From Rhodospirillales bacterium (lineage in GTDB: Bacteria > Pseudomonadota > Alphaproteobacteria > Acetobacterales > Acetobacteraceae), in NCBI GenBank assembly GCA_028870815.1, contig JAGWOU010000009.1, forward strand, positions 1 to 15,639: a DNA stretch of 15,639 nt, given 5' to 3'. The notes beneath the pieces were generated by a model. It saw nothing but the letters and a program-made list of their open reading frames with translations. It was not told where the DNA came from and made no database searches. A program made the position numbers and the translations under genes. Shown in pieces: positions 6,051 to 13,645 of the stretch. Position 1 is the stretch's first letter. The number at the start of each line of letters is the position of its first letter.

Positions 6051-6865
6051 GCCAGCACCACCGTGTTCACGGTGGCCGTGATGATCCCGAACAGCATCGC
6101 CGGCGCCATTTGCGCCAAGGTCGTCGGATACTCGACCGTATAGATCAAATCCCGCCGGTACAGCGCCGCATCCGCGCTCGCATCCGTCGTCATCCCGTTC
6201 GCGAATCTTATGCGCCCGTAAGAGCCATCCGCCAGCGCGATAAAATCATTCGCCATCAGCGCCGCATCCGCCACCGGCACAATCGCATCGCGCAGGGCAG
6301 GGCAGGGGCACCACATCGCCACCCGGAATTCCTGTTCCTGGCGCCTTATCTCCTGCAACGCCCCGGCACCCGCCACCACCCGCGCGGCAAATCGCGTCGC
6401 CTCCGGCACAGCCAGCGTCGTGCCCGCATATTCCACAATCCATCCGCCCTGCCGCAGGAGCGCCGCCAGATTGCTCGTCACCGTCGCAGCGCTGTCATTC
6501 GCCTGCACGGCGTAGGGATAGGTCTCGCCATCCACCATCACGCCCGCCAGCAACCCGGCGGAACAGGTGCCAAAAAAATTCGCCGTTAACCCGTTCACGC
6601 TCGCGGTCAGCGTCCCCGAGGCAGGCGCCAGATTCTGCCAAACGCGCGGGTAACGGGTCACATTTTTCACCGCCCCGTCGGTCGCGCTTACGGAAACATG
6701 CGCCATCCCCGCTGCAAGATCCGCATCCAGCACCGGCGCCACCGGCCAGCCGCGATAAATCTTCACCGCCGCGCCCACCGCGCTCGCGGCGGCCGTGCCC
6801 GCGGGATACACCGCATTCGCGGCAATCGCCGCAATCGCCGCTTCCACATCCGCCTGGTCAGCCAT
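6035..6865 (-). CDS. Tail terminator/completion candidate with inserted beta domain
   Basis: A 276-residue protein between the neck genes and the sheath, where the tail terminator or tail completion protein is expected. N-terminal helix and strand MADQADVEAAIAAIAANAVY then KIYRGWPVAPVLDADLAAGM, and C-terminal RRQEQEFRVAMWCPC, ALRDAIVPVADAAL and YRRDLIYTVEYPTT, look like one split domain. Between them, about residues 85-180, is a separate beta-rich block (SGTLTASVNGLTANFFGTCS, VDGETYPYAVQANDSAATVT) similar in style to decoration or sheath insert domains. ATG at 6865 gives a TGATG overlap with the upstream gene; the longer reading starting at 6898 overlaps it by 34 nt and is less likely. Function is inferred mainly from position. 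Confidence 0.6.
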   Translation of the reverse strand: MADQADVEAAIAAIAANAVYPAGTAAASAVGAAVKIYRGWPVAPVLDADLAAGMAHVSVSATDGAVKNVTRYPRVWQNLAPASGTLTASVNGLTANFFGTCSAGLLAGVMVDGETYPYAVQANDSAATVTSNLAALLRQGGWIVEYAGTTLAVPEATRFAARVVAGAGALQEIRRQEQEFRVAMWCPCPALRDAIVPVADAALMANDFIALADGSYGRIRFANGMTTDASADAALYRRDLIYTVEYPTTLAQMAPAMLFGIITATVNTVVLATDSV

Positions 6866-7509
6866 CAGCGCACCGCCTGCACGGCCGAAAGCCGCCACAC
6901 CCCGCCGGTTTCCTCCACGGAATTCACCGCATAACGTTCGCCGCGTTCATTAATCAGAATATCAGCCACCTGCGGCACAACCCCCTCCACAACCGGCAGC
7001 AGAGCGCTAAACCCCGGAACTTTCGTGTCATCCGGCAGCCCGTTGCGGGTCCTGTCCCCGGTCCCGCCCGCCAGCAAACTCGCCGGATAATCCGCGATCA
7101 GATTCACGTCCGTCGCCGGAGTCACCGCGCTATATCCGCTCAACCCCACCCCCCCAACCGTGCCGGGCCGCGCCAACGCCAGCTTAGCATTGGTCATCAC
7201 CACCAGCATTGGCTTCGGCGGCTCTATGCTCGCCACAAAGGCCACGCCCTCCGGTCCGGCCAGATAATCCCCCACTTGCAGGTAGGACCAATCCGCCCAT
7301 GCCTGCCGGAACGGCACGCCAAACCCGCTCGGCCCGCTCACCGCTCCGCCCGGCAGCACAAAGGCCACGGCCAGCCGCATAAACCGGTTCTCCAGTTCAA
7401 GCGGCTCGCACGGCCCCGCCGGGCGATACGCGTCGTGCAAAAACCCCACCCGCCGCGCGGCACATCCGGCGCCATAGGCCAGCCTGTCCGCCAACCGCAG
7501 ACCATCCAT
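6865..7509 (-). CDS. Neck / head-completion protein (putative)
   Basis: A 214-residue protein following the head-tail adaptor by one base and overlapping the tail-terminator candidate. Position suggests the head-closure or stopper protein at the neck. Visible features are a probable helix-rich start (MDGLRLADRLAYGAGCAARR), a beta section with WSYLQVGDYLAGPEGVAFVA and a C-terminal beta hairpin, VADILINERGERYAVNSVEE then GVWRLSAVQAVR; that terminal sequence looks like a small barrel as in stopper proteins. It also contains a flexible Gly/Thr/Asp loop (LLAGGTGDRTRNGLPDDTKV). I do not recognise a named family, so the assignment rests on order and size. Confidence 0.55.
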   Translation of the reverse strand: MDGLRLADRLAYGAGCAARRVGFLHDAYRPAGPCEPLELENRFMRLAVAFVLPGGAVSGPSGFGVPFRQAWADWSYLQVGDYLAGPEGVAFVASIEPPKPMLVVMTNAKLALARPGTVGGVGLSGYSAVTPATDVNLIADYPASLLAGGTGDRTRNGLPDDTKVPGFSALLPVVEGVVPQVADILINERGERYAVNSVEETGGVWRLSAVQAVR

Positions 7510-7510
7510 C

Positions 7511-7909
7511 TCACACCACCAATGTTATGCCACCAGACTGCGCCAGCGCCGGCCCTGGCGGCACACCCAGAAACCCGCATAGCCGCCGCCGCCAGCCATC
7601 AAACAGATTGGTCCTGTCCCGCATTTCATCCGGGTTATGCGTCCAGGCGGCTGCGCTCTCCGTGTCCAGATTATCGGAGGTCAGCGGCACCGCCGCCTCC
7701 AGCGAGGCCAGCGTCGAGATATATTGCAGCGTCACCGCCACTTCCGCCGGCGCCAGATTATTCATCCGGTACTCCAGCGTCCCATAGGCCTGGAAGAACC
7801 GCCAGGAATTAAACCCCGCCGCCCCCGCGCCATAGGCCGGATACCCGCAGAACCGCCTGACATCCGCCTTCTGCCCATCCGTGAAACTTGCAGGCAGCGC
7901 GCCGGACAT
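7511..7909 (-). CDS. Head-tail adaptor-like protein
   Basis: A 132-residue, mainly helical protein downstream of the capsid and decoration genes. Sequence marks include FTDGQKADVRRFCGYPAYG near the start, then LEYRMNNLAPAEVAVTLQYI, and NPDEMRDRTNLFDGWRRRLC followed by GFLGVPPGP at the end; I have a general recollection of this pattern in uncharacterised proteobacterial prophage proteins next to head genes. Size and helical nature fit connector proteins of the gp6/gp15 kind that dock on the portal. ATG at 7909 overlaps the preceding gene as TGATG. The role is inferred from position. Confidence 0.6.
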   Translation of the reverse strand: MSGALPASFTDGQKADVRRFCGYPAYGAGAAGFNSWRFFQAYGTLEYRMNNLAPAEVAVTLQYISTLASLEAAVPLTSDNLDTESAAAWTHNPDEMRDRTNLFDGWRRRLCGFLGVPPGPALAQSGGITLVV

Positions 7910-8217
7910 CAGTAGGTGTCCCCATCACCACGGGTGAAATACACACTGCCCGTCCCTGCACTCAGCACCACGGCGGCGTTGGTCACAAACGGCCCTGCAT
8001 CCACCAGCATCCTGCCGCCTGGCGGCACCGGCGTGTCGCTCGGCGCCGCCATCACACCAGAAGCCGCCGCCAGCCGGAAAAACGCAACGGAAGTGCTGGC
8101 ATTATAAACCAGAATTGCCTGGCCGCCGCCAGCCAGCGCCACATTGGCGCTGGTGGTGGAGGCAGACGCCCCCACCGTCCCGACCGGGCGGAACGGCTGT
8201 ATTGACCCTGTCGCCAT
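7909..8217 (-). CDS. Small capsid decoration-like or head protein
   Basis: A 102-residue protein rich in Ala, Gly, Ser, Thr and Val, with alternating beta-strand pattern (FRPVGTVGASASTTSANVAL, GQAILVYNASTSVAFFRLAA, TGSVYFTRGDGDTY). It lies 11 nt after the capsid gene and has the strongest ribosome site of the late genes, TAAGGAG, overlapping the capsid stop. High expression together with coat protein is what a capsid decoration or stabilising protein would need. No family is recognised with certainty; a short fibre-like head protein is the alternative. Overlaps the adaptor gene by one base. Confidence 0.6.
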   Translation of the reverse strand: MATGSIQPFRPVGTVGASASTTSANVALAGGGQAILVYNASTSVAFFRLAAASGVMAAPSDTPVPPGGRMLVDAGPFVTNAAVVLSAGTGSVYFTRGDGDTY

Positions 8218-8228
8218 TCTCCGTCTCC

Positions 8229-9551
8229 TTAGCCCACATGCTCAAGCATCACGGCGCGCTTGTAATTCGCGTTGGTCGCGGTCGGCACGGTGGTCGGGGT
8301 TGTGGTGGTATCGGATGGCGCGCAGAACCCGCCAATCCAGTACCAGCTCTGCGCGATAATCTGCTGTAGCCGGTCAATCGGCTCGCGCGTCACCATCGCC
8401 ACACCGTCGATCACCTGCACCAGGCTGTCCTTCGGCGCCACATCATCGGCGGCCATCCCGGCGAAATCGCCTTCGATCAGCGCGCCCTGCCCGCACACAA
8501 TCGGCCGGCGCACATTCAGCCCGGCAATGCTCGGATGCGCCTGCACATAGGCCTCGGTGGTGGTGATGAAGCGCAGGCCAAGGAAGTCGCTCACCATGCC
8601 CTGCTGGAACACCGCATTGGCCGAAGTCGCGCCCTGGAACAATTGCTTGAAATCCGCATCGGAGAACAATTGGCGTGCGGAAACGGGGTCAAGATAGCAG
8701 TTGTAAACGCCTTCAACCGTCGGCACGGCATTTCGGCGCAGCAGCGCCACGGCATCCAGCAGGCTGCTCATGGTCAGCATGTCGGTTGCCTGCAATGCCG
8801 CCGTGGTCAACCGGCTGGCGGAGCGCACAATGGCGCTCGCCGTCGCCGCCTGCACGGCATTGCCCGCCGTGCCATCCGCAATCGTCACATTGGCGGAGAA
8901 TGTCAGCTGGCCGGAAACACCACCCGGCGCGGTCGAAGCATTGGTTGTATCGGCAACCACACCCACCAGCGTATAAAGATCACCACCCACCGTCACGGAA
9001 AGCGGAGCACCCGCCGAAACCGGCACTTGCACGCCGTTCACGAACACATTCTGGAAGCCACGAATATCATCCACTTCAACCACCGGCCCAGCACTGGTCA
9101 GCGTGGTCGCAACACGGGTATTGCCGCCAAAATACGGGGCGAACAGCGCATTGCGCGCCAACTCGTCCAGGCTTCGCGCCGCCTGCTCACCATTGGTCGC
9201 GGCATTCTGCAAAAACTGCGAGGCAATGCCCACACGGCTCGTCACCATGTTCAGGTCCTGCGTCGCGGCATAGAAATTCAGCGCGATGGTGTACTGCTCC
9301 ACCCCCCAATTGCTGGAAACCAGCCCGTTATCCAGGTTGGTGTTGCTGGCAGCGGCAAGCGGCGTGGTCACGCTCGGCTTCAGCCCGGCGCGCGTCTTGG
9401 TCAACGTCTCACCAATCCCCACGGCAAATTCTTCACGATCCGCGATCATGCGATAGCCAAGTCGTGACTTCAAAGCGGTCTCGAATTCCCGTTCCAGGAA
9501 TCCCTGCTGAATAATCGGCTGCAACGCAGCCGGGAAGTTCTGAATGCCCAT
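8229..9551 (-). CDS. Major capsid protein
   Basis: A 440-residue coat protein. It starts MGIQNFPAALQPIIQQGFLE, continues with FETALKSRLGYRMIADREEF, and has FYAATQDLNMVTSRVGIASQ and LDELARNALFAPYFGGNTRV, then late segments SARQLFSDADFKQLFQGATS and FLGLRFITTTEAYVQAHP, which fit a HK97-fold coat. Residues about 165-255 form a beta-rich insertion (VNGVQVPVSAGAPLSVTVGG, GVSGQLTFSANVTIADGTAG) reminiscent of the extra domain in P22-type coats. I chose ATG at 9551, with GGGGACT upstream; the reading from TTG at 9566 adds five residues and has no better ribosome site. It follows the scaffold-like gene by 109 nt, the largest gap in the operon, and no protease gene is present. Confidence 0.85.
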   Translation of the reverse strand: MGIQNFPAALQPIIQQGFLEREFETALKSRLGYRMIADREEFAVGIGETLTKTRAGLKPSVTTPLAAASNTNLDNGLVSSNWGVEQYTIALNFYAATQDLNMVTSRVGIASQFLQNAATNGEQAARSLDELARNALFAPYFGGNTRVATTLTSAGPVVEVDDIRGFQNVFVNGVQVPVSAGAPLSVTVGGDLYTLVGVVADTTNASTAPGGVSGQLTFSANVTIADGTAGNAVQAATASAIVRSASRLTTAALQATDMLTMSSLLDAVALLRRNAVPTVEGVYNCYLDPVSARQLFSDADFKQLFQGATSANAVFQQGMVSDFLGLRFITTTEAYVQAHPSIAGLNVRRPIVCGQGALIEGDFAGMAADDVAPKDSLVQVIDGVAMVTREPIDRLQQIIAQSWYWIGGFCAPSDTTTTPTTVPTATNANYKRAVMLEHVG

Positions 9552-9660
9552 TTCGTAAGTCCCCAAATTTCAGACGCAAAAATCCACCGCCGCGCGCAGC
9601 GCGCCGCGAAGCCACTTATCTAACAAACCGTTATCTAAATTCGCCGGAGAGGCGACTCCG
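9552..9660 (-). promoter_or_regulatory. Intergenic leader before capsid gene (repeats and small hairpins)
   Basis: This 109-nt gap is unusual in an operon where most genes overlap. On the minus strand it holds CGGAG-6 nt-CTCCG near the scaffold stop, two copies of TTAGATAA (9638-9631 and 9623-9616, 15 bp apart) in an AT-rich patch, and a GC stem GCGCG-CTG-CGCGC followed about nine bases later by TTTTT. It could be an internal promoter, a processing site or a weak attenuator that sets capsid mRNA level. None of these is certain from sequence alone. Confidence 0.35.
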
Positions 9661-10050
9661 TCACCGGCGCTTCAGCAAGGCCGCTCTCGCTTGCAGCCAC
9701 TCATCCCGGCTCATCTCCGTTGCCATGCGCTGGCGGGGCGGTTCTGGCCTCGGCGCACTCGCCGCGGCGGAAGATGACTTCCCACCCCCAAACAACCATG
9801 GCTTCGTCCGTTTCAACTTCGCCAAAACCGCTGGTGCATCCTCAACCTCGCCCTGCTCGTTCACCCGCAGCGCTTCGGCATCAATCAGCTTCAGCCCATC
9901 CAGATCGACCATCCCGGCCTTCACCGCCTCGGCCTTCAATTCAGCACGGACAATCCGCGCCTGCGCCTCCGCCTGCGCCCGTTCCAGCGCCGCCTCTGCC
10001 GTCTCGGCCCTCAGCTGCCAGTTTTCGCCCGCCGTTATTTCATCGCTCAT
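9661..10050 (-). CDS. Scaffold-like phage head protein
   Basis: A 129-residue, charged protein between portal and capsid, the usual place for scaffold. Residues 9-46 are a predicted coiled coil rich in Ala and Glu (LRAETAEAALERAQAEAQAR). A middle motif, GMVDLDGLKLIDAEALRVNE followed by APAVLAKLKRTKPWLFGGG, is familiar from small prophage scaffold or head-assembly proteins. The C-terminus is a flexible Ser/Pro linker then a basic helix, MSRDEWLQARAALLKRR, which could bind the coat as P22 scaffold does. ATG at 10050 overlaps the portal stop as ATGA. It is short for a scaffold, and no maturation protease is fused to it. Confidence 0.65.
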   Translation of the reverse strand: MSDEITAGENWQLRAETAEAALERAQAEAQARIVRAELKAEAVKAGMVDLDGLKLIDAEALRVNEQGEVEDAPAVLAKLKRTKPWLFGGGKSSSAAASAPRPEPPRQRMATEMSRDEWLQARAALLKRR

Positions 10051-11441
10051 GGCGCGTCCTGATCAATTGCATTCAACTCCGCCTCAACATCATTCACGAA
10101 ATTCGCCGCCGCCATGGTCTTCACGCCGGTCTCCTTGGACATCTGCCCAGCATTCACCAGCGTCGCCACAGCCTGCGCCTCCTTCAGCCGGTCATCCGCT
10201 GAAAGCGGATACCAGCGCGGCCACCGCAAGCTCAGCCTTTGCGTTCCATCCAATGCGCCCACCGCCTCGCCCCGCACCGTCAGCGGGAATATTTGCGAGG
10301 CCTTCACCACCATTCCGGCCAACGCCAGAATCCCGCCATCGCCATAGGAAATCCGCAAATTATCCGCGAGCCAGATCAGCCCCTGGTTCATCAATTCCAA
10401 CGCCCTGCCGGATTGCGGGGCAGAAAGCTTCTCGGCACTTGCCCGGTTGCCATGCACGCTCTCCAGCGCAAACTCCCGCAGCGTCCGCACGTAAGAGATC
10501 ACCGCCTCCGCCGCCGTTCCGCCAATCTCCAGCAGCTTCGCATCGCCCTTCTCTGAAACCACCAGCGCGTTGCCAGCACCTTTCACAATCTCGCTGTCGC
10601 TGGTCGCGGGCTCCTTAATCAGCAGTGTCGGGTCGGAGCTGTATTTCAACCCCCGCCCCGCCTGGCTCAACTGGTAATCGATCTCGATGTTCGTATCGAT
10701 CGCGGTGCGAAACGTGCACGCCCCATCCACCCCATCACCACCCGGCAGATTCTTAATCCACACAACCGGCACAAACCCCAGCCCATGCGTCACGCTGCGG
10801 CTTGCGTCCACCATTGGCCGCGCCATCGGCTCGTCCACCGGCCAGGGCAGAAACCAAGTCTCGCTCTGCGTGTCCCACACACGCTGAAACCAATAGAGCC
10901 CTGCTGGTTCCACATCCTCATAGCCCTGCGTGGCCAGATCCGCGCCTCCCACCTTGTAGCGTTCAGTCACGCGTGCCAGCGTATCCGGCGCCTCCGCACT
11001 CCACACCGGCGTCAGATACTGGCTCTCCAGCACCGAGAAAAACACCCGCCCGCCCAGCACCCGGAACAACACCGCCACCGAGCCGACGGCGCCGCGTAGC
11101 GCCGCGTCGATCATCACCTCATTCAGCCGCGCCTCGGCGAATATATCCGCCAGCACCCGCGCCAATGCCGTGTCCTGCGCTTCTATTGTTGGAAAATGCC
11201 CGGCGCTGAACAGCAGCGCCACGGAATCCTCCACCACCACGCGGCACAATCCATACCGCACCGACGGCCGCCGGTCGCGCAGTGGAATATATTCCCCCGC
11301 GCCATTGCGTTCCTCATGGAACTGATAGGGAAGATTGTCATACAACGTGCCATCCAGCACACGTCTCAGCGCTTCCAACCGCGCCACGCGCGCGGGCATT
11401 TGCCCATCCACCGGAATGGTGCCGCAAATCGTATCGAACAT
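10047..11441 (-). CDS. Portal protein
   Basis: A 464-residue portal subunit, the dodecameric ring through which DNA enters and leaves the capsid. Location after the large terminase and before scaffold/coat is standard. Visible portal-like features are an N-terminal region with VVVEDSVALLFSAGHFPTIE, central beta section (VFFSVLESQYLTPVWSAEA; TERYKVGG), GFVPVVWIKNLPGG, a long helix region ending RGLKYSSDPTLLIKEPATS, and a C-terminal wing/crown RWYPLSADDRLKEAQAVATL with a KETGVKTMAAANFV segment, as in SPP1 gp6-type portals. Length fits the family. ATG at 11441 is 21 nt after the terminase stop; the best nearby ribosome site (AGGGAAG) is rather far, so the start is only moderately certain. Confidence 0.8.
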   Translation of the reverse strand: MFDTICGTIPVDGQMPARVARLEALRRVLDGTLYDNLPYQFHEERNGAGEYIPLRDRRPSVRYGLCRVVVEDSVALLFSAGHFPTIEAQDTALARVLADIFAEARLNEVMIDAALRGAVGSVAVLFRVLGGRVFFSVLESQYLTPVWSAEAPDTLARVTERYKVGGADLATQGYEDVEPAGLYWFQRVWDTQSETWFLPWPVDEPMARPMVDASRSVTHGLGFVPVVWIKNLPGGDGVDGACTFRTAIDTNIEIDYQLSQAGRGLKYSSDPTLLIKEPATSDSEIVKGAGNALVVSEKGDAKLLEIGGTAAEAVISYVRTLREFALESVHGNRASAEKLSAPQSGRALELMNQGLIWLADNLRISYGDGGILALAGMVVKASQIFPLTVRGEAVGALDGTQRLSLRWPRWYPLSADDRLKEAQAVATLVNAGQMSKETGVKTMAAANFVNDVEAELNAIDQDAP

Positions 11442-11462
11442 GGATTATCACAAACTTCCCTG

Positions 11463-12902
11463 TTATCGGCTTAATAGAGGCACATTCAGCCGCCGCGCCG
11501 GCGCCTGCACAAGCGTCGCCAGGCTGTTCACCGCGCGCGAAAGCGCGTCGATCTGGTCATCATGAATTCCATGCGGAAACTCCCGCATCTCGGCCAAGAG
11601 TGCATCATTCCAACCCCCTGCCACAATTTCAAAATTCCCCGCATCCACCTGCGTTGCCGCCGGCATCGCCCGCACCAGCTTGGCATCGCGCTCCGGGCTT
11701 GAAACAACCCTGAACCCAACCAGCCCCCGCGCCAGCATCGCAATCTGCGCCGCCCCTGCCTGCCCGGGGTCTTGGGGCAGAGAGATCATCGTCCCCATGC
11801 CGTCCAAACGCGCCGTCTCTTTAATCGCGGCCTCCACCTGTGCCGGCGAGCCCTGTAGGCGCCTCACATCCAGCACCACCAGCCTGTCATCTTCCGTCAT
11901 CCCCAGCTTCAGCCCCACGGTGTAATCCGGCCGCCGCCCGCCGCCCGCCTGGGTCGCCGCCAAATCCCAGGCCCGCACGCTCATCTTCACATCCGGCGCC
12001 GCCGCCAGCCTGGTCACCGCCCCCACACGAAAGAGCCCGCTCTCCCGTGCTTTCGGCGCCTGCTGATACATGGCCGCGAAAGCCCGCTCGCCCACTTCAC
12101 GGCGGCGCCGTTCCAACTCATCCGCACTCTGCAAGGCGGGCCACAACGGTTCGCCCGGGCCGCGTCCTAACTCATCACCCGCTTCCGCCAGCGCTGGCAG
12201 CCGTAGGCATCGCCAACCGCCTTCCGTCGCCAGCAACCGTCCGGCCAGATCATCCTCATGCCAGCGTGCCATAATCAGCACGACCCGCCCGCCCGGCTTC
12301 AATCTCGCCGTCAATTCCGCGCGGTACCAGTCAAACAACATGTCCCGCTGCGCCTGGCTCTCCGCCTCGGCCCAGTTCTTCACCGGGTCGTCAATCACGA
12401 TCAGATCCGCCCGCCGCCCGGTAATCGGCCCGCGCACCCCGGCGGAAAAGTACTCCTCCCCGCCGGAGAGCGAAAACTTTGACGATGCCTTGGCGGCTTT
12501 CGCAATTTCCACCCCCAGCCACTCACCGTGCCGCGCCAATGTCGTGCGCACCCGGCCGCCGAAATAATGCGCCAGAGACGCCGTATGCGCCGCCGCGATC
12601 ACCTGCGCGCCCTTGCCCCGCGCCATGAACCAGGCCGGAAACAGGACCGACCCGTAGGTTGACTTGGCCGATCCCGGCGGCATCTGCACCATCAGCCGGT
12701 CGCACGCACCATCGGCCACGCTCTGCAAATGCCGGATCAGCAATTCATGATGCGGAGCGGGTTTCTGCCCCACATCGCTCATCGCCCGGCGGGAGAATTC
12801 CAAAAACCCCGCCGCTTCGCTTAGCCTTTTGATGAAATCCCCGCCGTGTTCAGTAGAACCAGTGTGAAAAGAGATATACGTCAGACTGGGGAAGGTGGGC
12901 AA
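11463..12902 (-). CDS. Terminase large subunit
   Basis: A 479-residue DNA-packaging motor with both ATPase and nuclease domains. Walker A is MPPGSAKST at residues 74-82 (deviant P-loop typical of terminases), Walker B is ADLIVIDD at 165-172, and the coupling motif is in IMARWHEDDL at 210-219. The RNase H-like nuclease has D313 in VRAWDLAATQ, D326 in RRPDYTVGL, D378 in QDPGQAG and acidic residues D448 and D449 in GIHDDQIDAL. All expected catalytic residues are present, so it looks intact. The only upstream start that keeps the conserved N-terminal helix is TTG at 12902, directly after an in-frame TGA; it lacks a clear ribosome site. It follows the DUF6362-like gene by 27 nt. Confidence 0.93.
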   Translation of the reverse strand: MPTFPSLTYISFHTGSTEHGGDFIKRLSEAAGFLEFSRRAMSDVGQKPAPHHELLIRHLQSVADGACDRLMVQMPPGSAKSTYGSVLFPAWFMARGKGAQVIAAAHTASLAHYFGGRVRTTLARHGEWLGVEIAKAAKASSKFSLSGGEEYFSAGVRGPITGRRADLIVIDDPVKNWAEAESQAQRDMLFDWYRAELTARLKPGGRVVLIMARWHEDDLAGRLLATEGGWRCLRLPALAEAGDELGRGPGEPLWPALQSADELERRRREVGERAFAAMYQQAPKARESGLFRVGAVTRLAAAPDVKMSVRAWDLAATQAGGGRRPDYTVGLKLGMTEDDRLVVLDVRRLQGSPAQVEAAIKETARLDGMGTMISLPQDPGQAGAAQIAMLARGLVGFRVVSSPERDAKLVRAMPAATQVDAGNFEIVAGGWNDALLAEMREFPHGIHDDQIDALSRAVNSLATLVQAPARRLNVPLLSR

Positions 12903-12940
12903 TCAGAAAATAACACGAAGTTAGAAAAACTATCTTTCTG
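12903..12940 (-). promoter_or_regulatory. AT-rich structured leader before terminase start
   Basis: CAGAAA (minus strand 12940-12935) and TTTCTG (12909-12904) are inverted arms around an AT-rich segment that also holds TAAC-TTCGT-GTTA. Together they sit directly before the TTG start of the terminase gene and could hide or expose it. Pairing was seen by eye and is weak. Confidence 0.3.
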
Positions 12941-13349
12941 CCAATCCCGCCTGTATCCGCTTAATGGCCTGGCCATGCCAGCGCTGCACGGATTTACGGT
13001 CCGCTCCCAGCGCCTCTCCCAATCGGCGCCAGGGATAAAGATGCCGTCCCGTCAGCGGGTGTACCAGCGCCCGCGCCCCAGCAATCCGCCGCAGCACATA
13101 TTGTTTCTCAGGAATAAACAGCAGCCAGCCAAACGCTTCATCCATCCGCGTCACCGCGGCGGCGGACGGTGTGGGGGCCCGCATCCGCGCACCTTCCCAA
13201 CCATAGGCCTCTAAGGCGGTATGCACCACATCCATCTTTGTTATGCGCAGTCCAGTGGAATACCCGCGCGAGGGCATGGCAAGCACTGTCGCCCCGGCCT
13301 CCTCCAACCGTTCCACAATCATTTCAGCCGTCATCATCCCATCCATCAT
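12930..13349 (-). CDS. DUF6362-like HTH protein, possible small-terminase equivalent
   Basis: A 139-residue protein resembling DUF6362, a family of prophage proteins of unknown function. The N-terminal part (MTAEMIVERLEEAGATVLAM) is followed by a basic-aromatic middle, ALEAYGWEGARMRAPTPSAA, and a C-terminal helix-turn-helix-like end with YPWRRLGEALGADRKSVQRW then HGQAIKRIQAGL, similar in style to sigma-70 region 4 and small terminases. It directly precedes the large terminase, where the small terminase belongs, and no other candidate is present; a DNA-recognition role in packaging is inferred. Tandem ATGs (13349, 13346) overlap the upstream stop; GGAAGGAG gives a strong ribosome site that favours the second one slightly. 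A transcription regulator is the alternative. Confidence 0.65.
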   Translation of the reverse strand: MMDGMMTAEMIVERLEEAGATVLAMPSRGYSTGLRITKMDVVHTALEAYGWEGARMRAPTPSAAAVTRMDEAFGWLLFIPEKQYVLRRIAGARALVHPLTGRHLYPWRRLGEALGADRKSVQRWHGQAIKRIQAGLAER

Positions 13350-13645
13350 TCTTCTCCTTCCGGAAACGGCGCGTCAGTCAGCAATCCCCAGGTCAACGGG
13401 TGCCCCGCCCGCAAAGGGGCTCTGTTCGGGTCCTCCAGCCCATCTTCGTCTTTGCTCTTTATTGCCGGCGCCGGGCGCAGCGGCAGCGCCGCGTTCAGGC
13501 GCCGCCCCCGGTCAATCACCGTATTTCTGGACAGTCCCAACTCCTTGCCGATCGCCGCCCACGTCGCGCCTTCGTGGCGCATCGTCACAATCACCCGGTC
13601 GGCGGCCTGCGTCCAAACTCTAGCCTGCGGCATCTCATTCTCCAT
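13346..13645 (-). CDS. Small GcrA-like HTH DNA-binding protein
   Basis: The first gene of the structural operon, 99 residues from ATG 13645 or 95 from ATG 13633. Its core, ARVWTQAADRVIVTMRHEGA followed by TWAAIGKELGLSRNTVIDRG and RRLNAALPL, reads as a helix-turn-helix with the Trp near the start and an Arg-rich recognition helix, in the style of alphaproteobacterial GcrA and phage regulators. The C-terminal half is proline-rich and probably flexible. The predicted transcript start near 13651 leaves only about five bases before ATG 13645, while ATG 13633 has GGAG six bases upstream, so 13633 is the more likely start. It may regulate late genes or help recognise packaging DNA. It overlaps the next gene. 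Confidence 0.7.
   Translation of the reverse strand: MENEMPQARVWTQAADRVIVTMRHEGATWAAIGKELGLSRNTVIDRGRRLNAALPLRPAPAIKSKDEDGLEDPNRAPLRAGHPLTWGLLTDAPFPEGEE

Noticed and set aside
8535..9467. Plus-strand frames of about 280-310 codons opposite the capsid gene
   Set aside because: Arg/His/Gly-rich shadow with no recognisable domain; the opposite strand is a clear coat gene.
12846..13214. Plus-strand frame opposite the DUF6362-like gene and terminase start
   Set aside because: No domain, antisense to conserved genes, spans their junction.
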